Of a stretch of 64,000 nt of DNA, positions 17,203 to 25,389 are shown piece by piece. Numbering within the stretch: position 1 is the stretch's first letter; each line of letters opens with the position of its first letter. Made by a program: the position numbers and the translations under genes. Source of the DNA: an uncultured Lachnospiraceae bacterium (lineage in GTDB: Bacteria; Bacillota_A; Clostridia; Lachnospirales; Lachnospiraceae); assembly GCA_951801245.1 (NCBI GenBank), contig CATOMC010000003.1, positions 1 through 64,000 of the forward strand, given 5' to 3'. The notes beneath the pieces were generated by a model that saw only the letters and a list, made by a program, of their open reading frames with translations, did no database searches and was not told the DNA's origin.

Positions 17203-19725
17203 GTGAAACAACGGATTCTTGCGATTGCTGTAGCACTGTGTGTATGCCTTTCTTCCCAGTCAGTGGCATATGCATTTCAGGAAAATCCTTCGCAGGAAAC
17301 TCTTTCGCAGCAAGAAGAGGTTCCCACGGAGGAAACGCAGGACGAGGAAGACACCAGCGACGAGGAGGGTATTCCCAAGGAGGAAAACTCTTCACAGCAA
17401 GAGGATACACTTCAGGAAGAGACGCCGGACGAAAACGAGGCAGAGGCAGAGACCGATGATGAGGACGACTCTTTAAAGCAGGACGACTCTGCAAAGAAAG
17501 AGGAGGATACGCTTCCGGAAGAAACGCCGGATGAAGACGAAGTAGACATGGATGATGAGAAAAGCCCTTCACCACGAAGAGCAACATCCAGACGGGTCGT
17601 ACGTAGTAATACGATACCATCTCCTTCGGAAGCCTATGAGGCTATGATCGCGTTGAAGGATCAGGATGCCTATAAGGAAGGAACGATCTGGACTAATGAT
17701 GAGCCTTATACAGGCGGAAACTATTATCGATGGAACGGCGGCCCTCTTGGGGGAAAGAATATTGTTGCCGTGGGTTGTGTAGCTTTCGCCTTTATACTTA
17801 GCGATGAGGCATTTGGCAGCCTTCCGGCCAGGATGTACGCAGAGGGTGAATTTTCTTATGAAGATATCAAGGTCGGCGATATTCTGCGAGTAAACAATGA
17901 TGTTCATACGGTGATCGTGCTTGAGGTGAGAGATACCGGCGTGGTCGTTGCCGAAGGAAACATCAGCACCGGAGATCACAAAGGTAAGGTTCATTGGGGA
18001 CGGGGAATATCCAAAGAAGAGGTGATGCGCGACACAAGCCACTATATCACCCGTTACCCGGAAGGCTATAAGCCGCCGGACGATTCGGAGGCTGATGAAT
18101 CAGTTCACGACAGTGGATCGTTAGATACGGGGCTTACCTGGAATCTGACCAAGTCTAATAGGCTGACGATTTCCGGGCAGGGAGCTATGCCAGATTTTGA
18201 CAGTGCCGCAGAGCAGCCGTGGAGTGACTATAGCAGTCAAATCCGGGAGGTTGTTATTGAGGAGGGCGTGACCAGTATCGGTGCATGCGCTTTTTGGGAC
18301 TGTGGGGTTATTGGTGTAGAGATTGCTTCCAGTGTGGAAAGGATTGGCAACAGCGCTTTTCGCGGTTCCCAACTTATTTCCGTCACCATTCCTTCGGGCG
18401 TGAAAACGATTGGCGACAGCGCTTTTTATAAATGTCAGAATATGAGTTCGGTGACTGTTCGTGAAGGGGTGGAGATAATTGGACAGAACGCATTCAATGC
18501 CTGTACAAGACTCTCTTCCATAGAACTGCCAGGTAGCCTTGGTGAGGTGGGGGCTGCCGCATTTTTCCAGTGTGGAGAGTTGAGAAACGTGACGTTTGCT
18601 CCCGGCAGTAAGCAGGTTAAAATGGGCGACAATATGTTTACGCAGTGTTATAAGCTGATGGGCGTAACGTTGCCTGCCAGGATAGACCGTATTAGCGAAG
18701 GGATGTTCCAAAACTGCATGTTCCTTGTTGGATTGGAAATTCCGCAAGGGACGCAGAGCATCGGAGGGTCAGCATTTGCCTCCTGTTCCGGATTGTCCAC
18801 ACTTGTCATTCCGGACAGTGTAACGTCAATCGGGATAGCCGCATTTTCAAACTGTTCTTTGCAGGATATATACTATACCGGCAGCGAGGCGCAGTGGAAG
18901 AATATCAGTAAAATAGGCGATACATCATCGACGGTGTCAAAAGTGACGATACATTATGACTACGTTCCCGACGACTCCGATCCTGATCCGGCACCCGATC
19001 CGGGTGAAGGTGACGATAATACGGACGGCGATGACAATACCGACGGCAGTGATGACAATACCGGTGGCGACGATAACAATCCGGGCGGCGGTGATGACAA
19101 TACCGGCGGAGATGGCGATAACAATCCGGGCGGCGGTGATGATAACAATACCGGTGGGAATAAGCCTGGAAATAATGGCGGAAATACTTCTAACGGAAGT
19201 AATTCAAGCAGCAGTTCAGGCAACAATACCAGAAAGCATAAGGATTCCGACAGTAACCCCGATAACTATTACTCCGACAGGACATCATCTATCGTAAATG
19301 CAGGCATATCAGCAGTTGTGGAAACATGGAAACCGGCAACGCCTGAGGAGCAAAAACGCTACGACTGCCTGGGAAAAGAGGCTGTCCAGTACATTCCGGC
19401 AAAAGATAATGCCTATCAGGTTACCGTAGAGAATGCGATGCAGGGGGCTATGTGTTTTCAGTCCTTTGAGGCAGTTCTTGAGGATTATACGATTGGGAGG
19501 ACTTATAATATTTATTCACCTTCCGGTAATATGTACAGTATGGATAAGGAAATACAGTTGACGATGAAGATTCCATCTGATATTTATAAAGCGAACAGAG
19601 AGTATAGGATGATCTGTGTTACCAAGGGTGGACAGCCGATTGTATACAAAGACTTAGACAATGACCCGGAGACAATTACCATTCAGACAAATAGGTTCTA
19701 CGCTTATGCATTGATTTATAAGTAG
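17203..19725 (+). CDS. Secreted NlpC/CHAP-like and BspA leucine-rich-repeat surface protein
   Basis: About 840 residues. AAGGAGG at 17188-17194 lies 8 nt before GTG 17203 and only 2 nt before ATG 17197, so GTG is preferred. A signal peptide (ILAIAVALCVCLSSQSVAYA) is followed by about 100 residues rich in Glu, Asp and Thr, then a cysteine-amidase-like domain: Cys near residue 194 in AVGCVAFAF, His near 237 in DVHTVIVLEV and VVVAEGN. From about 315 come BspA-type LRR_5 repeats (VVIEEGVTSIGACAFWDC, SVERIGNSAF, GVKTIGDSAFYKC). A Gly/Asp/Asn-rich linker of repeats and a beta-rich tail (TIGRTYNIYSPSG) complete it. No LPXTG or membrane anchor is seen. Likely a secreted or spore/cell-surface protein; the substrate of the amidase-like part is unknown. 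Confidence 0.85.
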   Translation: MKQRILAIAVALCVCLSSQSVAYAFQENPSQETLSQQEEVPTEETQDEEDTSDEEGIPKEENSSQQEDTLQEETPDENEAEAETDDEDDSLKQDDSAKKEEDTLPEETPDEDEVDMDDEKSPSPRRATSRRVVRSNTIPSPSEAYEAMIALKDQDAYKEGTIWTNDEPYTGGNYYRWNGGPLGGKNIVAVGCVAFAFILSDEAFGSLPARMYAEGEFSYEDIKVGDILRVNNDVHTVIVLEVRDTGVVVAEGNISTGDHKGKVHWGRGISKEEVMRDTSHYITRYPEGYKPPDDSEADESVHDSGSLDTGLTWNLTKSNRLTISGQGAMPDFDSAAEQPWSDYSSQIREVVIEEGVTSIGACAFWDCGVIGVEIASSVERIGNSAFRGSQLISVTIPSGVKTIGDSAFYKCQNMSSVTVREGVEIIGQNAFNACTRLSSIELPGSLGEVGAAAFFQCGELRNVTFAPGSKQVKMGDNMFTQCYKLMGVTLPARIDRISEGMFQNCMFLVGLEIPQGTQSIGGSAFASCSGLSTLVIPDSVTSIGIAAFSNCSLQDIYYTGSEAQWKNISKIGDTSSTVSKVTIHYDYVPDDSDPDPAPDPGEGDDNTDGDDNTDGSDDNTGGDDNNPGGGDDNTGGDGDNNPGGGDDNNTGGNKPGNNGGNTSNGSNSSSSSGNNTRKHKDSDSNPDNYYSDRTSSIVNAGISAVVETWKPATPEEQKRYDCLGKEAVQYIPAKDNAYQVTVENAMQGAMCFQSFEAVLEDYTIGRTYNIYSPSGNMYSMDKEIQLTMKIPSDIYKANREYRMICVTKGGQPIVYKDLDNDPETITIQTNRFYAYALIYK

Positions 19726-19737
19726 AAGTGAAACAAT

Positions 19738-19790
19738 AATGATTGTATAAAAGGAACTCTTTATGAGCGGCTTTTATGCAATCATTTTTG
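19738..19790 (+). terminator. Terminator after the BspA-like gene
   Basis: AATGATTGTATAAAAG (19738-19753) pairs with CTTTTATGCAATCATT (19771-19786), one mismatch, followed by TTTG. Confidence 0.65.
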
Positions 19791-19870
19791 TTATATGAGA
19801 AATTACGGAAACGTAAATCTCAATATGAATCATCGCTATATACCTTGATGCAAATGAAAGGGAAAATCTT

Positions 19871-20443
19871 ATGAAATATACCTGGAATGACATTCAACAG
19901 CATATTATGAACTGCACCCAATGTCCACTCAGTCAGACCAGAAACTAGCCGGTGGTGGGGCGTGGGAACTATCAGGCTGATATTATGCTGATCGCGGAAG
20001 CACCCGGAGGACAAGAGGACCAGCAGGGCATCCCATTTGTGGGGCGGTCAGGAGAAATATTGGACAGGCTGCTGCAGGACTGCGGACTGGATCGAAAGGA
20101 AATATACATTACCAATATTTTAAAATGTCATCCGCCGGGCAACCGTGATCCCAAAGAGGAGGAAAAGGAAGCCTGCTTTCCGTATTTGAAGTACGAGACC
20201 TTTTTGCTAAAACCCAAAATCATAGTCTGCCTGGGGCGTGTGGCGGCACAGCGTATCATTTCGGCTGATTTTAAGATTACCAGACAGCATGGCACATGGG
20301 TACATCGGAAAAACTGCGCGCTGACGGCCACATACCATCCTTCGGCGATTCTGCGGGACCCGTCTAAGTATGAGGATATGAAGAAGGATTTTGATGAAAT
20401 TGTAAAAAAGCGGGAGGAATTTATTTCATCATATGGGCTGTAA
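19871..20443 (+). pseudogene. Uracil-DNA glycosylase (Fe-S type) with an in-frame TAG
   Basis: ATG 19871 starts MKYTWNDIQQHIMNC, with CTQCPLSQTRN carrying two of the four Fe-S cysteines. TAG 19946-19948 then interrupts, and the same frame continues PVVGRGNYQADIMLIAEAPGG through IPFVGRSGEILDRLL, ITNILKCHPPGNRDP, and the catalytic-side TYHPSAIL. Everything else of a family 4/5 uracil-DNA glycosylase is intact. A CAG to TAG or AAG to TAG change at the variable position after TRN is the simplest explanation. Initiation at GTG 19952 would give a protein without the N-terminal cysteines, so loss of function is likely unless the stop is suppressed. It overlaps the convergent DUF3781 gene by 23 bp. 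Confidence 0.75.
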
Positions 20444-20669
20444 TGATTGTGTAACTGTGGGCGTTGACGGTTATTTGAATTCCGTCAATCTCACAGTACC
20501 AGTTCTTTCCCTGCCTGTGGATATTACAATTTTCATTCAGAATCTTGTTTTTACAGTATGCTACCACGTCGATGGAATCTAATCTGAGATTTTTCCGGAT
20601 CCTGTCAACGCCCATTTCGGTGGTGTGAAGGTGGTCGATATTATCGAGTAAGATTTGTTTATTGTCCAT
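20421..20669 (-). CDS. DUF3781 protein
   Basis: 82 residues from ATG 20669, which has AAAGGA about 7 nt upstream; ATG 20675 is the alternative. The sequence MDNKQILLDNIDHLHTTEMG, RIRKNLRL, DVVAYCKNKI and NWYCEIDGIQITVNAHSYTIITAH is a typical DUF3781 protein: a small alpha/beta domain of unknown function, common in Firmicutes accessory DNA. It converges on the glycosylase gene, with their 3' ends overlapping. Confidence 0.75.
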   Translation of the reverse strand: MDNKQILLDNIDHLHTTEMGVDRIRKNLRLDSIDVVAYCKNKILNENCNIHRQGKNWYCEIDGIQITVNAHSYTIITAHMMK

Positions 20670-20806
20670 ATTCATGTCCTTTCTTTGCGCTGTGATTTTA
20701 TTGTACAGTATTGACGGCAGGAAGGGAAGTGCCGGATGAAAAGGTGACGGCATTTGTTTTGACTTTCACAGGGTAAATAGATATACTGTAAGCAGGAGGA
20801 TGCATT

Positions 20807-22552
20807 ATGGCAAGAACGGTAAGCATTGGAAATCAGGATTTTGAGTCAATTCAAAAAGAGGGGTATTTTTATATTGATAAGACAGACTTTATACGGGAAT
20901 GGTGGGAAAGCGGGGATAGTGTAACGCTGATCACAAGGCCGAGGCGGTTTGGCAAAACCCTGAATATGAGCATGGTGGAAAAGTTTTTTGCTACAACATA
21001 CAAAGACAGGGGAGAAATGTTTCAAAATCTCAGGATTTGGGAAAGTGAAAAATATAAAAAACTGCAGGGGACCTATCCGGTGCTTTTCTTAAGTTTTGCA
21101 AGCATTAAGGACAGTTCTTTCGAGGCGGCAAGAGAGACAATCTGCCGAACCATAGAGGAACAATATAATAACAACGATTTTTTGTTAAAAGGAAATCTAC
21201 TTAACGAAAAGGAGAAATCTTATTATCAAAAGGTTTGTGCCGATATGGAGGACAGTGTGGCTTCGGTAGCTTTACGTTCATTGTCAGGTTTCCTTAGCAG
21301 ATATTATGGGAAGAAAGTAATCATCCTTCTGGATGAATATGACACCCCTATGCAGGAGGCCTATGTAAACGGATACTGGAGTAAGATGGTGACGTTTATA
21401 AGAAGCCTCTTTAATGCCACGTTCAAGACGAATCCCTATCTGGAACGGGCCCTTATGACAGGGATTACAAGAATCAGTAAAGAAAGTATTTTCTCCGACT
21501 TGAATAATCTTGAAGTAGTGACCACAACTTCTGAAAAATATGCAGACAGCTTTGGTTTTACGGAAGATGAGGTCTTTGCAGCGTTGGATGAGTTCGGGCT
21601 GTCAGATCAAAAGCAATCGGTAAAAAACTGGTATGACGGATTTATGTTCGGAAACAGAAAGGATATTTACAATCCCTGGTCTATCATCAATTTTATAGAT
21701 AAGGGGAAAGTTGGCGCCTACTGGGCAAACACCAGTTCCAACAGCCTTGTGGGAAAGCTGGTGCGTGAGGGCAGTAGAAAGGTAAAGGAAACCTTTGAGC
21801 GTTTATTGCAGGGGGAATCCATCCGGACGGAGATTGACGAGCAGATTGTATATGATCTGTTGGACGGGAGCGAACAGGCTCTTTGGAGCCTTTTGCTTGC
21901 CAGCGGCTATATGAAGGTGAAAGAGTACGAAACCTATACTTCTGAATTTGGCGAGTGGAGAGAGGATTATGAACTGGAACTGACCAATTTTGAAGTAAAG
22001 GTGATGTTCCGGAACATGATCAGGAAATGGTTTGGCAGTGTGAGAGCGGATTATAATGATTTTATCAAGGCGTTGCTGTTAAATGATCTGAAAGCAATGA
22101 ACAACTATATGAATAAAGTGACAGTGGAAATGTTCAGCTACTTTGACACGGGAAGAAGTCCCTCGGGAGCAGAGCCGGAACGCTTTTATCATGGCTTTGT
22201 GCTGGGGCTGATGGTGGAACTGACAGACAGATACAGTATCACTTCCAACAGGGAGAGCGGCTTCGGAAGGTATGATGTGATATTAGAACCCCGAAGGACG
22301 AAAGGGGAGGGCAGTGCAACGCCCGGTTCTACGGCCAGTGGAGGTATCAAAAATGATGCTGTCATTATAGAATTCAAGGTGCAGGACACAGAGGAAAAGG
22401 AGCTTTCCGATACGGTGCAGGAAGCCCTGAATCAGATTAGGGAGAAGAATTATCAGGCGGATCTCGTGGCAAAGGGAATACCGGAAGAACGTATTAGAAA
22501 GTATGGGTTTGCTTTTTGCGGAAAGAAAGTGCTGATTGGCAGTGAGGGATAA
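20807..22552 (+). CDS. AAA-ATPase-like / PD-(D/E)XK protein (DUF1703)
   Basis: 581 residues; ATG 20807 follows AGGAGGATGC. The N-terminal half is the AAA-ATPase-like domain: FESIQKEGYFYIDKTDFI, Walker A-type RPRRFGKTL and Walker B-type KVIILLDEYDTP, then LMTGITRISKESIFSDLNN. The C-terminal third is a PD-(D/E)XK nuclease-like fold (GFGRYDVILEP ... AVIIEFKVQD, with the D and ExK of the core). These proteins are present in many copies per genome in Clostridia and Bacteroidetes. Activity is not established, though transposon-like spread or a defence-related role has been suggested. A multi-hairpin repeat begins right after its stop codon. Confidence 0.85.
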   Translation: MARTVSIGNQDFESIQKEGYFYIDKTDFIREWWESGDSVTLITRPRRFGKTLNMSMVEKFFATTYKDRGEMFQNLRIWESEKYKKLQGTYPVLFLSFASIKDSSFEAARETICRTIEEQYNNNDFLLKGNLLNEKEKSYYQKVCADMEDSVASVALRSLSGFLSRYYGKKVIILLDEYDTPMQEAYVNGYWSKMVTFIRSLFNATFKTNPYLERALMTGITRISKESIFSDLNNLEVVTTTSEKYADSFGFTEDEVFAALDEFGLSDQKQSVKNWYDGFMFGNRKDIYNPWSIINFIDKGKVGAYWANTSSNSLVGKLVREGSRKVKETFERLLQGESIRTEIDEQIVYDLLDGSEQALWSLLLASGYMKVKEYETYTSEFGEWREDYELELTNFEVKVMFRNMIRKWFGSVRADYNDFIKALLLNDLKAMNNYMNKVTVEMFSYFDTGRSPSGAEPERFYHGFVLGLMVELTDRYSITSNRESGFGRYDVILEPRRTKGEGSATPGSTASGGIKNDAVIIEFKVQDTEEKELSDTVQEALNQIREKNYQADLVAKGIPEERIRKYGFAFCGKKVLIGSEG

Positions 22553-22566
22553 GCTGCGGGCGGTGG

Positions 22567-22625
22567 GAATGCCTGAAATACGGCATTCTCCGGGACGAGC
22601 CTGCTCGTCCGTGGATTATGAGTCA
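22567..22625 (+). repeat. Multi-hairpin interspersed repeat, left copy
   Basis: Contains GAATGCC (22567-22573) pairing with GGCATTC (22582-22588), then GGACGAGC (22593-22600) pairing with GCTCGTCC (22603-22610), then GTGGATTATGAGT. It matches 24922-24975 closely, and stem bases that differ between the two copies differ on both arms, so pairing is kept. Confidence 0.8.
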
Positions 22626-22642
22626 CAGTGGAGTTTAATGTG

Positions 22643-22671
22643 TTGATTAATTTACGTAGTTTGTATATAAT
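22643..22671 (+). promoter_or_regulatory. Sigma-A promoter entering the inverted-repeat module
   Basis: TTGATT at 22643-22648, 17-bp spacer, TATAAT at 22666-22671. It reads through the left 71-bp repeat into the gene at 22820, giving a leader of roughly 140 nt. Confidence 0.7.
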
Positions 22672-22725
22672 GGAAAGGTAATAATGAGAAGTGAAAAATA
22701 GAAATATTATGTAACTGGTAGAGGG

Positions 22726-22796
22726 AATGAAGGATAATTCCTGATTATTGAGGGTTGTGAGTTTTTGGGCATTGCGATGCATATTCGGGATTATCA
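22726..22796 (+). repeat. 71-bp perfect inverted repeat, left arm
   Basis: The reverse complement of these 71 bp is identical to 24597-24667, with no mismatch found on base-by-base comparison. The arms face each other around an AT-rich two-gene segment of 1.8 kb. No similarity continues outside either arm, and no target-site duplication is visible. Confidence 0.9.
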
Positions 22797-22819
22797 GGTG
22801 GGAAGAGGATTAAAGTAGA

Positions 22820-23656
22820 ATGCATTTCTATGAAAAAGAACCTATTAGCCTATATTTGGACGGATTAGAAATATTAGAGGACATTATTACAGAAAAACAA
22901 AATGTAAAAATATATAGCCATCCCTTTTTAGGCCTAGTATTGACAATAAATAATGAAATTCAACATATCGAAAAATATCAATGCTTATATCATGAACTAC
23001 TTGTACATTTACCAGTAAGTTTTTGTGCCAAACCCAAAACGGCCTTGATTATTGGAGGAGGATCGCTTTTTGCGGCATATGAAATTTTAAAGTACCCCTC
23101 TATCAAAAAAGTTGTTCTATGTGATCATGATCATTCCGTGCTTGATTTAATGGAAAAATACTATTTGCATGCAAAAATAGTAAAGAAAGACTTACGATTC
23201 CGCTTTATAGAACACGATGGTATCGCGTATATCCAAAATGCATCAGAAAAATATGATGTCATTATCAATGATTGTTTTAACTTGTTAAATGAAAGTAAAA
23301 AGAATGATTTTTCTTTGTACCAAAAAATGAATAATATGTTAACAGATGAGGGCGTATGTGCTGACATTATTTATCGTCATATCTTTGATGAAAATATCAC
23401 ACATGATTCTATACAAAAGATTAAAGGAGTTGGAAATATAGCACTATCATTAGTTGCCGTACCAGAATATCCTGGAATCTTACATATAGAAACAATATGG
23501 GGGAAAAATTCCAATATTTCACAATACTGCAAAACGACTAACAATCTATTTCAGAAAGAATGTATCACAAAAGAAAACACACCTTTCTATTTTTTCTCTC
23601 CGGAAAATATACCTTTTTATTTATATTTGCCGCCATATATAAAAAATATATTATAA
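22820..23656 (+). CDS. Spermidine-synthase-like (SpeE fold) protein with atypical active site
   Basis: 278 residues, start ATG 22820, 23 bp inside the left inverted repeat. The order HIEKYQCLYHELLVHLP, ALIIGGGSLFAAYEILKYP, KKVVLCDHDHSVLDLMEKY and FIEHDGIAYIQ, EKYDVIINDCFN follows the spermidine synthase/methyltransferase Rossmann fold: a Gly-rich loop, an acidic nucleoside-binding residue and the DG motif. The usual GGGDGG is GGGSLF, and the catalytic DSxDPxGP segment is NDCFNLL, so aminopropyl transfer is doubtful; a methyltransferase or nicotianamine-synthase-like role is possible. AT-rich codon use unlike its neighbours points to transfer. It ends tail-to-tail with the next gene inside TTATAA. 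Confidence 0.65.
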   Translation: MHFYEKEPISLYLDGLEILEDIITEKQNVKIYSHPFLGLVLTINNEIQHIEKYQCLYHELLVHLPVSFCAKPKTALIIGGGSLFAAYEILKYPSIKKVVLCDHDHSVLDLMEKYYLHAKIVKKDLRFRFIEHDGIAYIQNASEKYDVIINDCFNLLNESKKNDFSLYQKMNNMLTDEGVCADIIYRHIFDENITHDSIQKIKGVGNIALSLVAVPEYPGILHIETIWGKNSNISQYCKTTNNLFQKECITKENTPFYFFSPENIPFYLYLPPYIKNIL

Positions 23657-24514
23657 AATAAATTGCTTTGTAAAGCTCAGTGATGAAGATGGGGCTTTTA
23701 TTGCATCATAATAAACTTTAACATTGTTCCAAGAAGGAGACTCTATAATTCTGGTGATACATGAATCAAGTTCTTTGTGGTTACTTATGTAGCCATATTG
23801 AACTAAATAAGGTTCTTTGGTTTGAGATGTCGCTGCCCAAGGAGAACCTAATAAAGAACATATATTATCACGTTCTTTTCTATATAATTTAATCGAGTTG
23901 ATTTTTAAATAAGGAATCTCCTTATATTGTTCGGTTTTCAAAACTAAACCAGCTTTTTGAAACATGCTCTGGGCAACAAAACCATGCTGTGCAGGACATT
24001 TCGCTAAAGTTGCAGTAATTCTCACATGCTTTCCATAAAAATCTTCTGCAAAAAACTCTGGAATATGTTTTAGCAAATATGAAGTTGAAATTACACCCAG
24101 TATTCCTTCTCCTATATACCCATATCTATTATACAGACCTACTAATGTTTCCCCATTTAGAGCACCAGTGCGTATTGTTTCATCTGAACCAGCGTAAAAC
24201 TCCAAATTACTAAATTCTTTGGCATCTATCTGTCCTTCAAAACTATATAAGGAATTCCACCTAACCGCATTATCATATGGATCACGGGGAAAAAGTTGAA
24301 TATAAGGTGAAAGTAATCCATCGAAAGCAATCGTATCATCATATGTAACATTATGACAATGGATTCCTCTTTGCCATAAATCAAAAGCTCCATCAAAAGA
24401 ATTATCTTTATAGATATTATTTTTTATTTTATCAAAAGTATATCCTGCTACTGCCCCGACAAAAGTTTGGGCTGCAGCTTCTAATAATGATTGCCCGATT
24501 ATGCCTAATGTCAT
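23651..24514 (-). CDS. Unknown protein with N-terminal glycine-zipper-like segment
   Basis: 287 residues on the minus strand; start ATG 24514 with AAGGAG upstream. Residues 1-30 (TLGIIGQSLLEAAAQTFVGAVAGYTF) form a small-residue-rich hydrophobic helix like glycine zippers of membrane-active proteins. The rest is mixed alpha/beta with FDLWQRGIHCHNVTYDD, DPYDNAVRWNSLYSFEGQ, GKHVRITATLAKCPAQHG and PSWNNVKVYYDAI. I recognise no family. Its 3' end overlaps that of the SpeE-like gene by 6 bp, and both are driven from outside inward between the inverted repeats. A membrane-targeted effector or a partner of the SpeE-like enzyme are guesses; neither can be decided here. Confidence 0.7.
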   Translation of the reverse strand: MTLGIIGQSLLEAAAQTFVGAVAGYTFDKIKNNIYKDNSFDGAFDLWQRGIHCHNVTYDDTIAFDGLLSPYIQLFPRDPYDNAVRWNSLYSFEGQIDAKEFSNLEFYAGSDETIRTGALNGETLVGLYNRYGYIGEGILGVISTSYLLKHIPEFFAEDFYGKHVRITATLAKCPAQHGFVAQSMFQKAGLVLKTEQYKEIPYLKINSIKLYRKERDNICSLLGSPWAATSQTKEPYLVQYGYISNHKELDSCITRIIESPSWNNVKVYYDAIKAPSSSLSFTKQFIL

Positions 24515-24596
24515 GCCATTTCTCCTTGTGTATGAAAGCTATACTCATTTGTTGATGAAAAAGCTATGATATATTAGTGCCTTCGCATCTCTGATT

Positions 24597-24667
24597 TGAT
24601 AATCCCGAATATGCATCGCAATGCCCAAAAACTCACAACCCTCAATAATCAGGAATTATCCTTCATT
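24597..24667 (-). repeat. 71-bp perfect inverted repeat, right arm
   Basis: Exact reverse complement of 22726-22796. It lies 83 bp upstream of the minus-strand gene start, so both genes of the module have the same 71 bp in their upstream region. Confidence 0.9.
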
Positions 24668-24892
24668 TATCTTCATCAGATTCCTGAAATGCCGATAAAA
24701 CAGAAACCATGCATCAAAATGAAATTATCTTCACACCAGCGCCCTATCATTTTTTGAAAGTGCTGGTAAGAAATCTGCAAGTCGTGCTATACTATAGCAA
24801 GATTGCCTACACCATGGACTGCATGTGGATTAGTGTGAGAAGTACTTTTAATCACTCGCAGCAAGGGCAGCTTCGTGAAGAAGTACTAGGAG

Positions 24893-25017
24893 TTGCTTTG
24901 CACTCCGTCTCACACAGGAGAATGTCTGAAATATGGAATTCTCCGGGACGAATTCATTCGTCCGTGGATTATGAGATTCCGCATAGCGGAATCATGGCGG
25001 TTAGGATGAAAAGTGAA
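24893..25017 (+). repeat. Multi-hairpin interspersed repeat, right copy (longest)
   Basis: Three modules in a row: a part like 13855-13880 (CACTCCGTCTCACACAGGAG); the segment shared with 22567-22625, with stem GGACGAAT/ATTCGTCC (24946-24963); and GATTCCGC-ATA-GCGGAATC (24975-24993) followed by ATGGCGGTTAG, shared with 62163-62191. The stretch 24670-24890 before it holds no gene, only a short palindrome (TGCTATACTATAGCA, 24785-24799). Confidence 0.8.
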
Positions 25018-25035
25018 TGGAGAGGAACTTTGAAC

Positions 25036-25375
25036 ATGATAGAAACAGAGAGCCTTATTTTAGATAAAGCAAAGTTTTCGGACTGGGCAGAAATGTACCA
25101 TAATGTCTGGTCACAGCCGGAAAGCGCACGGTATATGGAGTGGAGTATTACCACAAGCGAAGAAGCCGCTAAAACAAGAATCGAGAAAACCATCGCATTT
25201 CAAAAGGAACATGACACCTATTTGGTTTATGAAAAAGCAAGCGGTAAGGCGATTGGGTTTGCAGGCGTAGAGCAAATTGAACCTCACCTATATCAGGAAA
25301 CGGGAATATGTTTGGGACCCAATTATGTTGGAAAAGGGTTTGGCAAGCAGATTCTGCAAGTAATCTCAAATTATA
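25036..25375 (+). pseudogene. GNAT acetyltransferase, 3' end lost
   Basis: ATG 25036 (site AGAGGAAC) begins MIETESLILDKAKFSDWAEM, and the acetyl-CoA-binding segment TGICLGPNYVGKGFGKQILQ is present near residue 100. GNAT proteins of this type need another 50-60 residues after that motif. Here the frame instead runs into the antisense of the methyltransferase gene from about 25370 and stops at 25548. The last beta-strands and helix are therefore missing, and the junction marks a deletion endpoint. The gene probably makes no active enzyme. Confidence 0.6.
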
Positions 25376-25389
25376 AATCTTCATACCCA

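Noticed and set aside
18960..19226. Separate genes in other frames of the Gly/Asp/Asn-rich linker of the BspA-like protein
   Set aside because: They are low-complexity shadows caused by the repetitive GC-rich triplets of the real gene.
14181..19948. TAG recoding (amber suppression), suggested by two genes with one in-frame TAG each
   Set aside because: Many confident genes in the window end in TAG (pyrE, purE, purM, the sugar-binding protein, the LacI regulator), so TAG is used as an ordinary stop. No suppressor tRNA or pyl gene is visible.
22726..24667. The 71-bp repeats as terminal repeats of a normal insertion sequence
   Set aside because: No transposase lies between them, the arms are far longer than usual IS ends, and no target-site duplication is seen. 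Kept as an unexplained module instead.
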